From: Anaerolineales bacterium Chloro_02
GTDB taxonomy: Bacteria; Chloroflexota; Anaerolineae; Anaerolineales; Anaerolineaceae
Assembly (NCBI GenBank): GCA_001603765.1
Contig: LUZV01000184.1
Coordinates: 1 to 8,042 of the forward strand
Direction: 5' to 3'
Length of the DNA stretch: 8,042 nucleotides
Position 1 is the first letter of the stretch. Every line of letters starts with the position of its first letter. The notes beneath the pieces were generated by a model. The model did not search any database. It saw only the letters and a program-made list of their open reading frames with translations, and was not told the origin of the DNA. Both the position numbers and the translations under genes were made by a program. Positions 5,763 to 8,042 of the stretch are shown here, piece after piece.

Positions 5763-7063
5763 GCGGCACCTCGCGAATTCCTGGCTCGGTAAATACCGAC
5801 AACGCGCTGATCTTCGCGCAGGTATTTCCGGGCGGTTGATAAAACCTGGCTGGGTGTTACCGCGCTCAAGCGGGGCAGATAATTGGTAAACCATTCATAA
5901 TCGCTAAACGAGTTGGCGTAACCCATCCAAAAGCCATGGTTAGTGATGTTGTCGCAGCCGTAAGCGAAAAGCGCCCGCGCTTGTTTGATCGCGCGTTCAA
6001 GTTCCGTCACGCTCAGCTCCCGAGACTTTAACCGAGCTACCTGTTCATCCACAATGCCCAAAACAGCGGCAGGATCGCCATCGGGCTGGATGGTAGTAAA
6101 CACCTTGTATACTCCCGGGTCGATATTGGCGGACAGGTCGCCAAACACAGAAACCGCCTGACCTTCTTCGACCAACGCCTGATACAGCCAGGACGTGCGG
6201 TTGCCGATGCTTCCGCTGCCAAACATGTTGAGCGATGACGGCCCGCTCAGCACGCTTTCAAGGATGCTATACGCGAAAAAGTCCGGGTCGCTGGCTGCCG
6301 GGCAGCGCCAGGCAACTTCAAGATAGTGCGCTTCTCCAGGTCCTTCCATCTCAACCAGATCGCCTGGGTTGAGCGAATCTTCCTGAATGGGAATGGTCGT
6401 TGTGACGGGCATGGAAGGAATGCCGCCAAAAAGCTCCTCGACATCATCACGCACCTGGTCAGCAGAAAAATCGCCCGCGACGCAGAGGATCGCGTTTGAA
6501 GGCTGGTAATAGCGGCGGTAATGTTGATAGAGGTCATCCCGGGTGGTGGCACGCAGATCATCCTTTGAGCCCAAAACCTCGTTGCGGTAGGGGTGAGCCT
6601 GGAAGGCGCGCTGTTGAACGGCTTCGTCCAGGCGGAATTCGGGGTAGTTTTCGGAACCTTCACGCTCAGACAAGATGACTGTGCGTTCTGTTTCAACCTC
6701 GTCCGGATCGAAACGGCTATTAACCATGCGGTCAGCTTCAAGTTCGAGGGTGGAGCGTAAATGGTCAGAGGGCATGGTTTCAAAATAGGTTGTCCAATCA
6801 GGACTTGTGAAGGCATTCGCGTAGCCGCCAACACGGGAAACCAGGTTGTCGATATCCTCCCCTGAATATTTCCGCGTCCCCTTGAACTGCATGTGCTCCA
6901 CCCAGTGGCTTAGCCCTGTCTTACCGGGTTGTTCATTCCGCGATCCGATTCCATACCAAATCCACGTGCTCGTGACCGGGGCGGTATGAATTTCTTTGAG
7001 CATCAGCCGCAAACCATTCTGAAGCTGGTATTGAATGAGGTTTTGATTGGGGATGGTGGACAT
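5759..7063 (-). CDS. M16-family zinc metallopeptidase, catalytic subunit
   Basis: This 434-residue protein belongs to the insulinase/processing-peptidase family. The inverted zinc motif is intact: GLSHWVEHMQFKGT gives H53, E56 (general base) and H57. The third ligand is E133 in TERTVILSEREG, at the family's usual distance, with E126 also conserved. Its second domain (about 235-430) has the typical fold text but has lost the Arg/Tyr pair: SWLYQALVEEGQAVSV carries W292 and V304 where Arg and Tyr are expected. This complements the next gene, which keeps Arg/Tyr and lacks the zinc motif, so the two probably form a heterodimer that degrades unfolded peptides. No signal peptide is seen, which points to a cytoplasmic enzyme. 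The ATG is six bases after the membrane-protein stop, with no ribosome site visible. Confidence 0.92.
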   Translation of the reverse strand: MSTIPNQNLIQYQLQNGLRLMLKEIHTAPVTSTWIWYGIGSRNEQPGKTGLSHWVEHMQFKGTRKYSGEDIDNLVSRVGGYANAFTSPDWTTYFETMPSDHLRSTLELEADRMVNSRFDPDEVETERTVILSEREGSENYPEFRLDEAVQQRAFQAHPYRNEVLGSKDDLRATTRDDLYQHYRRYYQPSNAILCVAGDFSADQVRDDVEELFGGIPSMPVTTTIPIQEDSLNPGDLVEMEGPGEAHYLEVAWRCPAASDPDFFAYSILESVLSGPSSLNMFGSGSIGNRTSWLYQALVEEGQAVSVFGDLSANIDPGVYKVFTTIQPDGDPAAVLGIVDEQVARLKSRELSVTELERAIKQARALFAYGCDNITNHGFWMGYANSFSDYEWFTNYLPRLSAVTPSQVLSTARKYLREDQRVVGIYRARNSRGAA

Positions 7064-7069
7064 TGAAGG

Positions 7070-7582
7070 TTAATTTTTGCGGGGTTTAGTCGGTTTTTGT
7101 TCTTTTGAAAGATACTTTGTTGGACGGATCATGAAAAATAGCCCCACACAAATCACAAAAATGCCGATCATGACCCCACGGGACTGAAGCGTGCCGAGAA
7201 GAACATAGGGGAGGGGATTGGTGCCAAACCCGAAGGCATCCGCGAGCGCGGTAAACACGCAAATAACACAGCCGGTCGCGACAATGCGCGTACTAAAATC
7301 CGCTCTTAGCGATCTGGGTCCTCCGTTCCAGAAGGAATTCAGCAAGCCGATTGCCGATAAACTCATCAAACCGATGCCAGATAAGATCACAATGATTTGA
7401 ACAAACCCGATGTACCGCCCCCGATCCAGACCAAAGAGGTCAGGTCGCAATCCGATTAACAGAATCAGGAACCCCAAAACCAAGCCCGTCAGACCTAAAC
7501 GAACCTGAAACTTAGGAAAACCGTTAGTTTTTGCGATCTTTTTTGGGTTTCCCGGATCAAGCAGTACATCTGGTTGTGTCAA
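7070..7582 (-). CDS. Four-helix membrane protein of unknown function
   Basis: I do not recognise this 170-residue protein. Four hydrophobic segments are clear, at about residues 29-45, 58-81, 99-118 and 135-152. A polar N-terminal tail of about 27 residues is rich in Lys and Pro, and the C-terminal tail is very basic (KEQKPTKPRKN). By the positive-inside rule both ends should be cytoplasmic. There are no catalytic motifs and only two Cys, both in the third helix (C105, C108). The start is TTG at 7582, supported by AAAGGA six bases upstream; the first internal Met would remove two helices. It lies 14 bases after the dipeptidase stop and 6 bases before the M16 gene, so it is co-transcribed with them. 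An anchor or partner for the peptidases is possible but purely contextual. Confidence 0.75.
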   Translation of the reverse strand: MTQPDVLLDPGNPKKIAKTNGFPKFQVRLGLTGLVLGFLILLIGLRPDLFGLDRGRYIGFVQIIVILSGIGLMSLSAIGLLNSFWNGGPRSLRADFSTRIVATGCVICVFTALADAFGFGTNPLPYVLLGTLQSRGVMIGIFVICVGLFFMIRPTKYLSKEQKPTKPRKN

Positions 7583-7585
7583 TGA

Positions 7586-7594
7586 TTTTCCTTT
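7586..7594 (-). promoter_or_regulatory. Ribosome site that fixes a TTG start
   Basis: On the minus strand the 14-base gap after the dipeptidase stop contains AAAGGA, six bases before TTG at 7582. No ATG or GTG lies at a suitable distance, so this site decides the unusual TTG start of the membrane-protein gene. Confidence 0.6.
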
Positions 7595-7596
7595 AG

Positions 7597-8042
7597 CTAC
7601 GCTGGCAGCACCGATTCGATCATTTTTAAGAAGTTGCCAGAGGCAATTTTGTTTATCTGATCTGAATCATACCCGATATCTTCCAGAAAAGGAAACAGCT
7701 TGGGCAAGTCGGCGATGGTGTCAATTTCAGCGGGCACCATCTCCACTCCTAATCCTCCGTCAAAGTCAGTGCCGAGCCCAACATGATCCACATCACCCGC
7801 CATTTGGCAGATATAGTCGATCTGCTCTGCCACAAGGCTCAGGGAGATAGCTGGCTTTCCACCGTCTTCTTTCCAATTCGCGTTGAGAAATACATTAATC
7901 GGCGCGACGCCAATCAGACCGCCGCGGGCGATTAACTTCGTGATCACTTCGTCGCTCAGGAGCCTGTTCGAATTGTAACCCTTGACGAGCTTGGAGGCGT
8001 TGGCATGGCTGGCGATAATCTGACCTGGGTAGAGGTCAAGGC
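7597..8042 (-). CDS. Membrane dipeptidase family protein (peptidase M19), C-terminal part, 5' end outside the window
   Basis: The frame is open through the right edge, giving the last 147 residues of a protein whose family usually has about 310-400. The edge sequence reads LYPGQIIASHANASKLV, the M19 motif that carries a zinc-binding His (family SHSN), followed by NRLLSDE with the conserved substrate-binding Arg, GGLIGV, and HVGLGTDFDGG with the conserved Asp of the active site. The C-terminus (IASGNFLKMIESVL) matches the family pattern GxNfLR. The M19 family hydrolyses dipeptides, including D-residue-containing ones in some members, with two zinc ions. The N-terminal HxD ligands and any signal peptide lie beyond the edge, so activity and location cannot be judged. 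A GTG at 7947 is internal and not the true start. It is the first visible gene of the minus run. Confidence 0.9.
   Translation of the reverse strand, partial: LDLYPGQIIASHANASKLVKGYNSNRLLSDEVITKLIARGGLIGVAPINVFLNANWKEDGGKPAISLSLVAEQIDYICQMAGDVDHVGLGTDFDGGLGVEMVPAEIDTIADLPKLFPFLEDIGYDSDQINKIASGNFLKMIESVLPA

Noticed and set aside
5763..5894. 44-codon upstream extension of the second M16 gene
   Set aside because: It lies wholly inside the C-terminal coding region of the first M16 gene in another frame, is rich in Arg and Pro, and matches nothing in the family. The ATG at 5762 has an ATGA overlap and a ribosome site.
6247..6834. 195-codon open frame within the catalytic M16 gene, same strand, other frame
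   Set aside because: It is rich in Ser, Arg and Pro, as expected of a shadow frame, while the M16 frame carries HxxEH and the full family sequence.
7945..7947. GTG as the start of a short M19 protein
   Set aside because: The frame continues to the window edge with conserved M19 sequence (SHAN and NRLLSDE), so this GTG is internal.

Overview
The window looks like ordinary chromosomal DNA of a free-living bacterium with moderate GC. The gene mix points to the Chloroflexota, most likely an Anaerolineae-type organism: an MscL with a C-terminal zinc ribbon, a tandem M16 peptidase pair, acpS inside a peptidase operon, and an orphan methyltransferase beside a nucleoside phosphorylase and an alkaline-phosphatase-fold protein. 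This placement is inferred from protein character and was not tested by a search. There is no sign of a mobile element, CRISPR array, tRNA or rRNA.

Layout. Positions 66-524 (+) carry mscL, with a consensus TATAAT box upstream and a clear intrinsic terminator (540-566) downstream. A three-gene plus-strand cluster follows at 592-3490. It holds a beta-class DNA methyltransferase, a PNP/UDP-family nucleoside phosphorylase overlapping it by 8 bases, and an alkaline-phosphatase-superfamily hydrolase 12 bases further on with a strong Shine-Dalgarno sequence. The methyltransferase appears to have its own -10 box so close to its ATG that the mRNA would be leaderless.

From 8042 down to 3469 the minus strand carries a tightly packed six-gene run: an M19 membrane-dipeptidase-family protein (5' end outside the window), a four-helix membrane protein with a TTG start, an M16 peptidase with the zinc motif, a second M16 protein without it, acpS, and a calcineurin-like metallophosphoesterase. 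Three consecutive junctions overlap or abut (ATGA, TGAATG, GTGA), so translational coupling is likely. The plus and minus runs converge and their coding ends overlap by 22 bp, with no terminator between them.

How the genes work together. The two M16 proteins are complementary: the first keeps HxxEH and has lost the Arg/Tyr pair of the C-terminal half, while the second keeps Arg/Tyr and has lost HxxEH. They are therefore best read as the two halves of one heterodimeric peptidase, as in mitochondrial processing peptidase and bacterial M16B heterodimers. With the M19 dipeptidase nearby, the minus run may serve peptide turnover. AcpS (acyl-carrier-protein activation) is a housekeeping passenger. 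The plus cluster could serve nucleotide or nucleoside breakdown, but the methyltransferase's place in it is unexplained. I see no convincing new defence or mobile system. The most rewarding signals are the split M16 pair, the leaderless methyltransferase start next to a terminator, and the convergent gene overlap.
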